Shown here: one piece after another, positions 46,390-55,404 of the stretch
Layout of the letters: the number at the start of each line of letters is the position of its first letter
How positions within the stretch are numbered: the stretch's first letter is position 1
Assembly (NCBI GenBank): GCA_013416485.1
Contig: JACCEO010000004.1
Span: forward strand, 124,001-188,000
Direction: 5' to 3'
Source of the DNA: Alcaligenaceae bacterium
Lineage (GTDB): Bacteria > Pseudomonadota > Gammaproteobacteria > Burkholderiales > Burkholderiaceae_B
DNA length: 64,000 bases
Notes under the pieces: generated by a model
Seen by the model: only the letters and a program-made list of their open reading frames with translations
Told to the model about the DNA's origin: nothing
Databases searched by the model: none
Position numbers and translations under genes: made by a program

Positions 46390-46430
46390 GCCTTCTATAA
46401 TTTATAGTGAATTTATTATTGGAGGCCGCT

Positions 46431-47459
46431 ATGCGAGCCCTAGTCAAACTTGAACCTGCTCCTGGCCTTACGCTGACTCGGGTCGGTCGCCCAGAGGTCG
46501 GGCACAACGATGTCTTAATCAAGATACGTAAAACTGCCATATGCGGCACCGACATTCACATTTGGAAATGGGATGAATGGGCCAGTCGTACCGTGCCGGT
46601 ACCTATGCATGTGGGGCACGAGTACGTGGGTGAAATCGTCGAAATAGGCCAAGAGGTCAGTGGTTTCAAACTGGGTGACCGAGTGTCTGGTGAAGGGCAT
46701 ATTACCTGTGGGTATTGTAGAAATTGCCGAGCAGGGCGGCGTCACTTATGTCGCAATACGACAGGGGTAGGTGTAGACCGGCCAGGTGCTTTTGCGGATT
46801 ACCTAGTGATACCGGCATTTAATGCTTTCAAAATTCCTGATGATGTCCCCGATGATGTCGCTGCTATTTTTGACCCCTTTGGCAATGCAACGCATACCGC
46901 ACTATCGTTTGATCTGGTGGGTGAAGATGTCCTAATAACCGGTGCAGGGCCTATCGGTGCGATGGCAGCGGCGATTGCACGCCATGTGGGTGCGCGCAAT
47001 GTTGTCATTACTGATGTGAATGACTATAGGCTGAAATTGGCTGAAAAAATGGGTGCCACCCGTACGGTAAACGTAGCAAAGGAATCCCTGCCCGATGTTA
47101 TGCAGGAGTTGGGCATGACTGAAGGCTTTGATGTGGGCATGGAAATGTCTGGCGTGCCTAGTGCATTCACGTCCATGCTAGACAATATGAACCATGGTGG
47201 AAAAATTGCCATGCTAGGCATCTTGCCATCGGGTTTTGGCATAGATTGGACCAAAGTGATTTTCAAGGGCTTGGTCATCAAGGGCATATATGGCCGTGAA
47301 ATGTTTGAAACTTGGTACAAAATGGTGGCTATGCTGCAAAGCGGCTTAGATTTATCGCCCATGATTACTCATCACTTTGGGGTTGATGACTATAAAGCAG
47401 GTTTTGATGCCATGTTGTCTGGGCAAAGCGGTAAGGTGATACTTGACTGGACCCGCTAA
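46431..47459 (+). CDS. tdh: L-threonine 3-dehydrogenase
   Basis: Tdh oxidises L-threonine to 2-amino-3-oxobutyrate with NAD. The 342-residue protein matches the E. coli length (341). It is a zinc-dependent medium-chain dehydrogenase: the catalytic zinc site is in [14 protein letters not shown] and the structural zinc Cys cluster is [15 protein letters not shown]. The Rossmann motif is [30 protein letters not shown] at 46431 has GGAGG at 46421-46425. With kbl it makes a threonine to glycine plus acetyl-CoA pathway. The start of the pseudouridine synthase gene lies within its last 17 bases. Confidence 0.97.
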   Translation: MRALVKLEPAPGLTLTRVGRPEVGHNDVLIKIRKTAICGTDIHIWKWDEWASRTVPVPMHVGHEYVGEIVEIGQEVSGFKLGDRVSGEGHITCGYCRNCRAGRRHLCRNTTGVGVDRPGAFADYLVIPAFNAFKIPDDVPDDVAAIFDPFGNATHTALSFDLVGEDVLITGAGPIGAMAAAIARHVGARNVVITDVNDYRLKLAEKMGATRTVNVAKESLPDVMQELGMTEGFDVGMEMSGVPSAFTSMLDNMNHGGKIAMLGILPSGFGIDWTKVIFKGLVIKGIYGREMFETWYKMVAMLQSGLDLSPMITHHFGVDDYKAGFDAMLSGQSGKVILDWTR

Positions 47460-48363
47460 GGCAAGGCCGCGCTCGCCCTTGTCTGTACGTAATGGCGTTA
47501 CCCCCAGCCGAGTCTGGTTGCCACCTGGTCCGTGGCCGACATTGGCTGACTTCCTGTTGGAACGCTTTGTCCATTTATCACCCGATATCTTGTTGGCGCG
47601 TTTGGCACAAGGCGATATCGTGGATGAACATGGCATAGCGCAACAGGGCGATAGCTCTTATATTCCCTTGCGTTGGCTGTGGTATTACCGCGAAGTACCT
47701 CTGGAAACAGTGGTCCCCTTTGACTTGCCTGTGTTGTTTCGCGATCGCTATCTGGTGGCGGTGGATAAACCTCACTTTTTAGCCAGCATACCGGGGGGGC
47801 GTTATTTGCAGGAAACTGCCTTGATACGGCTGCGTCGCGCATTGGATATGCCTGAACTTAGCCCTATACATCGCTTGGACAGGGATACCGCTGGGGTCAT
47901 GTTGTTTTGTGCTGATCCGGCCAGTCGCGGTGCTTACCAAACCTTGTTTCAGTCCCGTGCTGTACACAAAGAATACGAGGCTATCGCGCCCTTGTCCGCT
48001 AAAGTGGCGTTGCCACAGGTATATCGCAGCTGCATACAACAGCGTGCCGGGCACTTCATCATGGATGAGGTACCCGGAGAACCTAACAGCGAAACGGGTA
48101 TTGAATTGATCCATGCCGGTGAATGGGGGCATTATCGCTTACAGCCAATTACCGGACGCAAGCATCAGCTTAGGGTGCATATGGCTGCGCTGGGTGTACC
48201 CATACGGCACGATATGTTTTATCCCATATTGTGCCAGCCTAGCGATACCGATGACTTTGAAAGGCCTTTGCAGTTGTTGGCGCGGGCTATTGCTTTTACT
48301 GATCCGATTAGTGGAGTAGCACGACGCTTTGAAAGCCAACGCAGCTTGCTGGGGGTAGCGTAA
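47443..48363 (+). CDS. RluA-family pseudouridine synthase
   Basis: The 306-residue enzyme has the RluA catalytic motif [13 protein letters not shown] (Asp nucleophile) near residue 145. [15 protein letters not shown] and the [16 protein letters not shown] segment are conserved. It isomerises a uridine in rRNA or tRNA, but which site is not decided. The N-terminal 75 residues hold an S4-like element (LADFLLERF) that may bind RNA. The start is a TTG overlapping tdh by 17 bases, with AAGGT about six bases upstream. A second TTG lies 36 bases later. It converges on the asparaginase gene. Confidence 0.9.
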   Translation: MTGPAKARPRSPLSVRNGVTPSRVWLPPGPWPTLADFLLERFVHLSPDILLARLAQGDIVDEHGIAQQGDSSYIPLRWLWYYREVPLETVVPFDLPVLFRDRYLVAVDKPHFLASIPGGRYLQETALIRLRRALDMPELSPIHRLDRDTAGVMLFCADPASRGAYQTLFQSRAVHKEYEAIAPLSAKVALPQVYRSCIQQRAGHFIMDEVPGEPNSETGIELIHAGEWGHYRLQPITGRKHQLRVHMAALGVPIRHDMFYPILCQPSDTDDFERPLQLLARAIAFTDPISGVARRFESQRSLLGVA

Positions 48364-48371
48364 GCGTAGGT

Positions 48372-49367
48372 CTAGGCCTGAAAAAGGTAACGGATTTGCT
48401 GTATGTTGTGGCCTAGCGCTAGGGCCAGCATTAGCAGTATTCTGGCTTTTTGTGGATTCAACGCTGCTGCGCAAATCAGGCCAAGGTCTGAGTCTTGTGT
48501 GCTGGCGCTGACCAGACCAGCACCCACCCTGCTGGCGCGCGCACACATGACGCCATGATGGACAGCGTAAGTTGCCCCTGCCACAGCGCCAGTAGACAGA
48601 CTGCCATTACCAGTGCCTGCAATAATGATCCCACGTGCGCCAGCGGCGACCGATGCAGTATATAAATGCTGTCCGGAATTTTGGTGGTCGTAGATAATGT
48701 CCACCAAAGGCAGTGAGTTCAAGGCAGGGATGTCGAAATAACCGGTGGCTTGGCCTGTGCGTGCTAATGGGGTTTGTGCCATGTGCAACTGCCCATTCGC
48801 GATCAGCCCTAGGCAGCCGTGGTCGGCAGAACGAAAGGCATCAGGCTGGGTGGTATGTGCTTTGGTAACGAATCGGGCAGCATGCACTTGATCGTTCATT
48901 AGCACCATAACGCCTTGTTGATGAGCCAGTGGGGAGCTGGCCAGCAAGACCGCGTTATAGACGTTTAAAGGGCCATCAGGGCTAAGCGCGCTAGCGGGAC
49001 GCATGGCGCCAGTCAGCACCACTGGCTTGCCCAAAGGCAATACTAGATCTAAAAAGTAAGCGGTTTCTTCCAGGGTGTCGGTACCGTGGGTGATGACTAT
49101 GCCATCGATATCTGGACGGCGCAGTGCATCCCGTGCGTGAACGGCGATCAACAACAGCAGCATGTTGCTCATGTCGCGACTATCGACATTGCATAGTTGC
49201 TGGCATTCGATATCTGCCAGCGTATGTAGCTCGGGTATCGCTGTCAGTAGCGAATCAATGTTTTCTGTGACGGTGTAGTCCGCCAGCATGGTTGCATGCT
49301 GGGCGGTAGCGGCAATAGTGCCCCCCGTTCCTAGCACCAGAATGCGTGGGCGAGGGGGGCTAATCAT
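48372..49367 (-). CDS. L-asparaginase (class 1, AnsA/AnsB family)
   Basis: The 331-residue asparaginase hydrolyses asparagine to aspartate and ammonia. Catalytic motifs are GTGGTIAATAQ with the first Thr, and ITHGTDTLEETAYFL with the second Thr, Asp and Lys-side network; VVLTGAMRPASALSPDGPLN follows. No signal peptide is visible, so it is probably cytoplasmic. I use the ATG at 49367, with AGGAAG eight bases upstream, instead of the ORF start at 49463 that runs into gdhA. It lies 13 bases downstream of the glutamate dehydrogenase gene on the same strand, forming a nitrogen-metabolism pair. Type I versus II cannot be decided here. Confidence 0.92.
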   Translation of the reverse strand: MISPPRPRILVLGTGGTIAATAQHATMLADYTVTENIDSLLTAIPELHTLADIECQQLCNVDSRDMSNMLLLLIAVHARDALRRPDIDGIVITHGTDTLEETAYFLDLVLPLGKPVVLTGAMRPASALSPDGPLNVYNAVLLASSPLAHQQGVMVLMNDQVHAARFVTKAHTTQPDAFRSADHGCLGLIANGQLHMAQTPLARTGQATGYFDIPALNSLPLVDIIYDHQNSGQHLYTASVAAGARGIIIAGTGNGSLSTGAVAGATYAVHHGVMCARASRVGAGLVSASTQDSDLGLICAAALNPQKARILLMLALALGHNIQQIRYLFQA

Positions 49368-49380
49368 GCTGGCTTCCTGC

Positions 49381-50670
49381 TTAAGGGTATAGACCGCGCA
49401 CTTCACGGGCCTCAAGGATGCGGGTGCAAGCCGTGATAAAGGCTGCGGTACGCATAGTGACACCGTGTTGTTGTGCTGTACTGGAGATACCTGCGTAGGC
49501 AGCGCGCATCATGTGTTCCAGACGGGTATTGATTTCAGCTTCAGTCCAGAAGAAGCTGGAGAAGTTTTGTACCCATTCGAAATAGCTGACAGTAACACCA
49601 CCGGCGTTGGCCAGAACATCAGGGATAACAGTGATGCCGTTAGCGGTAAGGATGTCGTCGGCTTCTGGTGTGGTTGGGCCGTTTGCACCTTCAACAACAA
49701 TACGGGCACGTACTGAATTGGCGTTGTCTTTATTCAACTGGCCTTCCAGAGCTGCAGGTATTAACAGTTCGGTTTCTAGTGCCCAGAAGTCAGCGGCGCT
49801 GATGTTTTCAGCGTTAGGGCTGCCTAAGATACCACCAGTTTCTTCGGCTTGTTGCATAAGCGCCAGAATGTTCAAACCATTGGCGTTATGCAAACAGGCG
49901 GTGTGATCTTGAACGGCAATGACTTTGGCGCCAGCTTGATGCAAAAGCCGAGCAGCGGTGCCGCCTACGTTACCAAAACCTTGAACGACGACGCGTGCGC
50001 CTTCTATGCTGATACCAGCGTCGCGAGCCGCTTCGCAAGCGACCACAAATACGCCACGGCCTGTAGCCTCAACGCGTCCTAAGCTACCGCCCAGTGACAC
50101 TGGTTTGCCAGTAACAACGCCGCGAGTGGTGGCGCCTACATTCATGGAGTAGGTGTCCATCATCCAGGCCATAGTTTGGCCGTTGGTGTTGACGTCTGGT
50201 GCTGGAATGTCTTTGTCGGGACCTATGATAAGGCCGATTTCAGTGGTGTAACGGCGCGTAATACGCTCGAGTTCACCGCGTGAGTAATTGCGCGGGTCCA
50301 AGCGTATGCCGCCTTTGGCACCACCAAAGGGGATATCGATAGCGGCAGTTTTTACTGACATCCAGGCCGACAATGCCATAACTTCAGGCAAAGTGACGTT
50401 TTGGTGGTAACGCACGCCGCCCTTACCTGGGCCGCGGCTGGTGTTGTGCTGCACGCGGTAGCCTTCGAAGTGGGCAATTTGGCCATTATCCAGTTCGACA
50501 GGTACATCCACAATTAGGGTGCGTTTAGGGCGTTTTAGGGTTTCCACCCAGCGGGTCAGATGACCCAGATAAGGCGTGACGCGCTCTACCTGTTCAAGAT
50601 AGTCACCCCAGGGACCAAGGTGGTCGGGGTGCAAATAAGAAGGCAGCGCGTGCACTGGATTGTCAGACAT
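49381..50670 (-). CDS. gdhA: Glutamate dehydrogenase (Glu/Leu/Phe/Val dehydrogenase family)
   Basis: The 429-residue enzyme interconverts glutamate and 2-oxoglutarate plus ammonia. The catalytic Lys is in [37 protein letters not shown] contains the conserved Asp, and the coenzyme domain has [34 protein letters not shown] and [15 protein letters not shown] are C-terminal family segments. Its length is typical of hexameric NAD- or NADP-dependent enzymes. The cofactor is not resolved. It is the first gene of an operon with the asparaginase gene, which releases ammonia and aspartate. Confidence 0.95.
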   Translation of the reverse strand: MSDNPVHALPSYLHPDHLGPWGDYLEQVERVTPYLGHLTRWVETLKRPKRTLIVDVPVELDNGQIAHFEGYRVQHNTSRGPGKGGVRYHQNVTLPEVMALSAWMSVKTAAIDIPFGGAKGGIRLDPRNYSRGELERITRRYTTEIGLIIGPDKDIPAPDVNTNGQTMAWMMDTYSMNVGATTRGVVTGKPVSLGGSLGRVEATGRGVFVVACEAARDAGISIEGARVVVQGFGNVGGTAARLLHQAGAKVIAVQDHTACLHNANGLNILALMQQAEETGGILGSPNAENISAADFWALETELLIPAALEGQLNKDNANSVRARIVVEGANGPTTPEADDILTANGITVIPDVLANAGGVTVSYFEWVQNFSSFFWTEAEINTRLEHMMRAAYAGISSTAQQHGVTMRTAAFITACTRILEAREVRGLYP

Positions 50671-50809
50671 GGTTCAGGACCTTAGTTGATATGAAAAACA
50701 ATGGGACTGGTGCGCGCCTGTGTACGTGCAGAAGCCACTAATTAGTTGGGAATAAGCAAACCGCTATTCTAGTATTTTATTGGATATCGCCCAATACCTT
50801 GGTTGGGGT

Positions 50810-51484
50810 TTACAAACCATAGTTCTTCAGGCCATCCAGATTCAAGACTTTAACCGCTCCGTATTCTACTTGCAGCATATGGGCGGATTCCAGCGTACGC
50901 AGGGCTTGGTTGGTGCGTTGGCGCGAGATACGTGCCAGATAGCCGATTTCTTCTTGGGTGATGTCCAGTCGCATATCTTCGCATGGATAAAGCAAGGGGT
51001 TGAATAGTTCTGCCAGGCAACGAGCGACTCGGGCATCGGGGGCCAACAGGCGGTCGTGTTCGGCTTTGCCGATAAATTGGCCCACACGCTCATTTAGTTG
51101 ATGCAATAAGTAGCGGTTAAACGGTATGCTGTTATCAAGCAACCAGTTAAACGTGGCCGCCGATAACCGCATTATGACCGAGTCGCGCAGCGCCACTACA
51201 TCGAATTTACGTTTTTCATTTTTCAGCAAACTGCCTTCGCCTATCCAGCCACCAGCAGGTACGCCGGTTAGCGTGGCCAGCTTACCGTCGGGGGTGCCTA
51301 CCGAAACCTTGACCAAACCACTTTTTACACCTAGCCACGTGTGGGCATGCTCGCCTTTGAGCTCTACCATGGCACCAGCCGGATAGCTGGATATGCTGGT
51401 GTCCTTGATGACCCGTAATTGTTGTTCTGGGGTTAAAAGATTGAACCAACCGGCTGCTTCTTGCAATGACTGTGTAAGGTGCAT
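50810..51484 (-). CDS. Crp/Fnr-family transcriptional regulator
   Basis: The 224-residue protein has an N-terminal cyclic-nucleotide-type beta-barrel (about residues 15-130: YPAGAMVELKGEHAHTWLGVKSGLVKV, AGGWIGEGSLL). A C-terminal winged helix follows (about 150-220: DITQEEIGYLARISRQRTNQALRTLE). It has no N-terminal Cys cluster, so it is not an oxygen-sensing Fnr. The effector is unknown, though an acyl-CoA or aromatic compound would suit its place. It is divergent from the ligase/ABC operon at 51.66 kb and has a palindrome in the shared region. AGGG precedes the ATG. Confidence 0.93.
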   Translation of the reverse strand: MHLTQSLQEAAGWFNLLTPEQQLRVIKDTSISSYPAGAMVELKGEHAHTWLGVKSGLVKVSVGTPDGKLATLTGVPAGGWIGEGSLLKNEKRKFDVVALRDSVIMRLSAATFNWLLDNSIPFNRYLLHQLNERVGQFIGKAEHDRLLAPDARVARCLAELFNPLLYPCEDMRLDITQEEIGYLARISRQRTNQALRTLESAHMLQVEYGAVKVLNLDGLKNYGL

Positions 51485-51511
51485 GAGGATTTACCCTAGT
51501 TAAGGCCCGAA

Positions 51512-51527
51512 TGTCATATCCATGACA
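51512..51527. promoter_or_regulatory. Crp/Fnr-type palindrome in the divergent region
   Basis: TGTCAT-ATCC-ATGACA is a perfect inverted repeat. It can be read as TGTCA-N6-TGACA, with the same arm spacing as a Crp site but a changed third-to-fourth base. It lies 28 bases upstream of the regulator ATG and 133 bases upstream of the operon GTG. Autoregulation or control of the operon by the adjacent regulator is likely but unproven. Confidence 0.6.
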
Positions 51528-51659
51528 GTTAGTGTTAGCGTAATTCTTTACCTTGAATACTGTATAAAAATAAAACAAACTTATCAGTAGTGTTTAGATA
51601 CTGTAGTGATTAACACCGGCCATTTAAGCCGGTTTCACAGAGTGCTTAAAGGAGACATC

Positions 51660-53636
51660 GTGGGACAAAACCTGTCTGCACAAGCTACCCAAGCGGGGCC
51701 TGGTACGTTTCCCGCATTGGTGCGCCATCATGCCGCCGTACGTGGGTTGCGGCCCGCCATGCGAGAAAAAGATCTGGGCATATGGCAAACCATGACGTGG
51801 TCCGACCTGGCGCAAAATGTACACTTGCTGGCGCACGGTTTTTCTGCGCTGGGCGTACAAGCCGGCCAGCACATCGCTATTGTAGGCGAGAACCGGCCAC
51901 GGCTTTACCTTTCCATGATGGCTGCACAAGCAATAGGCGCTATTCCTGTGCCGTTATATCAGGATGCGGTCGCTCAGGAAATGCTATTTGTTTTACAAGA
52001 TGCCGACATTCACCTGGCCGTGGTCGAAGACCAAGAGCAGGTCGACAAAATGCTGGAGATCCGTGAAAGTTGCCCCGGCCTGAAATACATTGTCTACGAT
52101 GACCCACGTGGTTTACGTAATTACAACGAAGACGGCTTGCTGTCTTTCGATGCGCTGTTGGAAATGGGGGCTAAGCACAACACCGAGAACCCCAACTATG
52201 TCGATGACCAAACCGCGGCCTTGACCCCTGAAGACACTGCTGCCATGTTTTATACATCGGGCACCACCGGCAAGCCCAAAGGCGTGGTGCTTACACACCA
52301 TGCCCTGATTGACCGCGCCAGAGTCATACAAGAGCTGGAAAACCTGACCGACCACGAAGAAGTCCTGGCTTACCTGCCGCCAGCCTGGATAGGTCAAAAT
52401 ATGTTCTCGTATACGCAGTTTTTGGTCACCGGCTTTACGGTTAACCATCCCGAATCCCCCGAAACCGTGTCCATAGACATGCACGATATCGGGCCAACAT
52501 ATTATTTTGCACCACCCAGGGTCCTGGAAGATTTGTTAACTCACGTCATGATACGTATGGAAGACGCCAGTGCCATCAAGCGCAAGCTATTTCATAGTTG
52601 CATGAATTTAGCGCGTCGCGTGGGTACCCGTATTCTGGATAAAGACAGCGGCATCAGCGCGTGGGATCGTTTCAAGTACCAGATAGGTAATTTCATGGTG
52701 TATGGCCCCTTGCGTAATGCCTTGGGCATGAGCCGAATACGCATTGCCTACACCGCAGGCGAAGCCATAGGCCCCGACTTGTTTACGTTTTACCGTTCCA
52801 TAGGCATTAACCTAAAGCAGTTGTACGGTTCAACCGAAACGTCGGTGTTTGTGTGCGTGCAATCCGATGGTCAGGTGCGTTCCGATAGCGTAGGGCCTCC
52901 TGTTGATGGAGTAGAACTACGCATCGCTGATAACGGCGAAATCCAAATTAAAAGCCCAGGCATGTTCAAGGAGTACTACCGTAATCCTAAAGACACTGCC
53001 GAATCCTACACGGCTGATGGCTGGTACCACACTGGTGATGCGGGCTATTTGGATGTGGACGGCCAATTAAAAATCATTGACCGTGCCAAAGACGTTGGTA
53101 AGTTGGCTGACGGCAGTTTGTTTGCACCTAAATACATAGAAAACAAGCTTAAGTTCTTTCAATTCATCAAAGAAGTCGTCGCCTTTGGCAATGGTATGCC
53201 TGAAGTCTGTGCTTTTATCAATATCGACCTGGAGGCCGTGGGTAACTGGGCCGAACGCCAAGGCTTGCCTTACGCCGGGTACACCGACCTGGCGGCTAAG
53301 CCCGAAGTCTATCAGCTGATTTGCGATTGTGTTGATCAGGTCAATGCTGATTTGGCCACTGACCCCAAACTGGTGGGTTCACAAGTGGCGCGTTTCCTGA
53401 TACTGCATAAAGAACTGGACCCCGATGACGACGAACTCACCCGTACACGCAAGGTGCGTAGGGCATTTATTGCCCAGAAATACGGTGTGCTGGTCGATGC
53501 CTTATTTCAGAATAAGTCTAATCAGTTTATTGAAACCGAGGTCAAGTTTGAAGATGGTCGCTCGGGGGTTATTTCCGCCGATTTGAAAATCGTCAGCGCC
53601 AAGGTATTTCCCAGTAACAAACAGAAGGCTGCGTAA
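51660..53636 (+). CDS. AMP-dependent acyl-CoA synthetase/ligase
   Basis: The 658-residue enzyme belongs to the long-chain acyl-CoA synthetase type. It has the phosphate loop MFYTSGTTGKPKGVVLTH, the adenylate-binding AYTAGEAIGPDLFTFYRSIG and QLYGSTETSVFV, the GWYHTGDAGYLD motif, and an IDRAKDVGKLADG hinge. It activates a carboxylic acid to a CoA thioester through an acyl-AMP. The GTG at 51660 follows AAAGGAGA (51648-51655), so the upstream ORF start is rejected. It is the first gene of an operon with a Liv-type importer and a second ligase-like protein, suggesting that the transporter and ligases handle the same acid. A small hairpin (ACCGGC/GCCGGT, 51615-51633) lies in the leader. Confidence 0.92.
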   Translation: MGQNLSAQATQAGPGTFPALVRHHAAVRGLRPAMREKDLGIWQTMTWSDLAQNVHLLAHGFSALGVQAGQHIAIVGENRPRLYLSMMAAQAIGAIPVPLYQDAVAQEMLFVLQDADIHLAVVEDQEQVDKMLEIRESCPGLKYIVYDDPRGLRNYNEDGLLSFDALLEMGAKHNTENPNYVDDQTAALTPEDTAAMFYTSGTTGKPKGVVLTHHALIDRARVIQELENLTDHEEVLAYLPPAWIGQNMFSYTQFLVTGFTVNHPESPETVSIDMHDIGPTYYFAPPRVLEDLLTHVMIRMEDASAIKRKLFHSCMNLARRVGTRILDKDSGISAWDRFKYQIGNFMVYGPLRNALGMSRIRIAYTAGEAIGPDLFTFYRSIGINLKQLYGSTETSVFVCVQSDGQVRSDSVGPPVDGVELRIADNGEIQIKSPGMFKEYYRNPKDTAESYTADGWYHTGDAGYLDVDGQLKIIDRAKDVGKLADGSLFAPKYIENKLKFFQFIKEVVAFGNGMPEVCAFINIDLEAVGNWAERQGLPYAGYTDLAAKPEVYQLICDCVDQVNADLATDPKLVGSQVARFLILHKELDPDDDELTRTRKVRRAFIAQKYGVLVDALFQNKSNQFIETEVKFEDGRSGVISADLKIVSAKVFPSNKQKAA

Positions 53637-54430
53637 TGAGTCAAGATCGCAACCACCGGATCGGTGACGTTATATTGGACCTGAAAAATATATCGCTGGC
53701 ATTTGGCGGCGTAAAGGCCCTGACCGACATCTCATTTGATGTCAAAGAGCACGAAATTCGTTCCATTATTGGTCCTAACGGGGCGGGTAAAAGCTCTATG
53801 CTGAACGTGATTAATGGGGTTTATACGCCGCAGCAGGGTGAAATTACCTTGTCGGGCAGCAGGTTCAACAAAATGAACTCGCGCCGAGCCGCTGAAATGG
53901 GCATTGCCCGTACTTTCCAGAACCTTGCCCTGTTCAAAGGCATGAGCGTGCTGGATAACATCATGACGGGGCGCAACCTGCGTATGAACAGCGGCATATT
54001 GGCCCAGGCGTTCCGTCTGGGCTCAGCCGAACGCGAAGAGAATGCCAACCGCGAGGTTGTTGAAAACATCATTGATTTCCTGGAGATTCAGGCATTTCGT
54101 AAAACCCCGGTAGGGCGTTTGCCCTACGGCTTGCAAAAACGTGTTGACCTGGGCCGTGCCTTGGCCATGGAACCGCGTATTTTGTTGCTGGATGAACCCA
54201 TGGCTGGCATGAACATCGAGGAAAAACAGGACATGAGCCGTTTCATCCTGGACGTCAACGATGAATACGGCACCACCATTGTTCTGATCGAACACGATAT
54301 GGCAGTGGTCATGGATATTTCCGATCGTGTCGTGGTGCTGGATTACGGCAAGAAAATCGGTGATGGCTTGCCCGACGATGTCCGCAACAATCCAGATGTA
54401 ATTCGTGCCTATCTTGGCGCCAACGATTAA
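53636..54430 (+). CDS. LivG-type ABC transporter ATP-binding protein
   Basis: The 264-residue ATPase has Walker A GPNGAGKSS, a Q-loop in ARTFQNLALFKGMSVLDNIM, a signature read as PYGLQKRVDLGRAL, Walker B ILLLDEPMAGMNIEE and the switch His in LIEHDMAVVMDISD. The insertion RLGSAEREENANREVVENII is usual for LivG proteins. Its ATG overlaps the ligase stop by one base (TAATG), so translation is coupled. It serves the importer enclosed between two CoA-ligase-like genes. Confidence 0.93.
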   Translation: MSQDRNHRIGDVILDLKNISLAFGGVKALTDISFDVKEHEIRSIIGPNGAGKSSMLNVINGVYTPQQGEITLSGSRFNKMNSRRAAEMGIARTFQNLALFKGMSVLDNIMTGRNLRMNSGILAQAFRLGSAEREENANREVVENIIDFLEIQAFRKTPVGRLPYGLQKRVDLGRALAMEPRILLLDEPMAGMNIEEKQDMSRFILDVNDEYGTTIVLIEHDMAVVMDISDRVVVLDYGKKIGDGLPDDVRNNPDVIRAYLGAND

Positions 54431-54445
54431 TCAGGGGAAATCGAC

Positions 54446-55375
54446 ATGGCATTTTTTCTAGAAACCCTGTTTGGCGGCTTGATGACGGGTATGCTGTACT
54501 CGTTGGTGGCGCTGGGGTTTGTGCTTATATTCAAGGCTTCCGGGGTATTTAACTTTGCCCAGGGCGCTATGGTCTTGATCGCCGCCTTGGCGATGGCCAG
54601 GTTCTCGGCCTGGATACCGTTATGGTTCGGCTTTGAAAGCCTACTGCTGGCCAATATCTTGGCGTTTGCAGTGTGCTCCGTCTTTATGTGGCTGATTGCC
54701 GTCGTCATTGAACGCTATGCATTGCGCTATTTGGTCAATCAAGAAGGCACTACGCTACTTATGGCCACTATAGGTATTGCCTACTTCCTGGATGGCATGG
54801 GCCAAATAATCTTCGGCAGCAGCGTCTACACCATAGACGTGGGCATGCCCAAAGATCCAGCTTTCATTATGGAAAGCATGTTTGAGGGCGGCATATTGAT
54901 CAGCCTGGAAGACCTGACGGCAGCTGCCGTTGCGGCCTTGTTGGTGGCGGTGCTGGCGTTCTTCTTCCAGTACACCTCGTTGGGGCGTGCTTTGCGCGCC
55001 GTGGCCGATGATCACCAAGCCGCTCAGTCCATTGGTATACCGCTGAACCGTATCTGGGTCGTAGTCTGGACTGTGGCTGGGTTGGTGGCCTTGGTGGCGG
55101 GGATTATCTGGGGGTCCAAGTTCGGGGTGCAGTTCACCCTGTCAACGGCCGCCTTGCGCGCCTTACCGGTCGTTATATTGGGCGGTCTTACATCCGTACC
55201 TGGTGCCATTATTGGTGGCCTCATCATAGGCGTGGGCGAAAAACTTTCTGAAGTCTACTTAGGGCCTTTTGTGGGCGGTGGCATCGAAATTTGGTTTGCT
55301 TATGTCCTGGCTCTGGTGTTTCTGCTGTTCCGGCCTCAAGGCTTGTTTGGCGAAAAAATCATTGACCGCGTTTAG
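54446..55375 (+). CDS. LivH-type ABC transporter permease
   Basis: This is a 309-residue inner-membrane permease. The N-terminus ETLFGGLMTGMLYSLVALGFVLIFKASGVFNFAQGAMVLIAAL is the LivH pattern with the typical NFAQGAM segment. RALRAVADDHQAAQSIGIPLNRIWVVVW is the cytoplasmic coupling region, and the C-terminus ends in RPQGLFGEKIIDRV. Roughly eight hydrophobic segments are present. It follows the LivG-type gene by 15 bases with AGGGG upstream of the ATG. It is unlike the LivH-type protein at 13.2 kb in much of its length, so the two systems are not a recent duplication. Confidence 0.93.
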   Translation: MAFFLETLFGGLMTGMLYSLVALGFVLIFKASGVFNFAQGAMVLIAALAMARFSAWIPLWFGFESLLLANILAFAVCSVFMWLIAVVIERYALRYLVNQEGTTLLMATIGIAYFLDGMGQIIFGSSVYTIDVGMPKDPAFIMESMFEGGILISLEDLTAAAVAALLVAVLAFFFQYTSLGRALRAVADDHQAAQSIGIPLNRIWVVVWTVAGLVALVAGIIWGSKFGVQFTLSTAALRALPVVILGGLTSVPGAIIGGLIIGVGEKLSEVYLGPFVGGGIEIWFAYVLALVFLLFRPQGLFGEKIIDRV

Positions 55376-55404
55376 TTTACGCACTAAAGAATTAGGTAGC
55401 TACT

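Noticed and set aside
47498-48132. Pair of antisense ORFs over the pseudouridine synthase gene
   Set aside because: They lack protein features and overlap strong catalytic-motif coding in the other strand.
51563-51568. TATAAA as the -10 box for the ligase operon
   Set aside because: No acceptable -35 lies 16-18 bases upstream, so it was not listed as a promoter.
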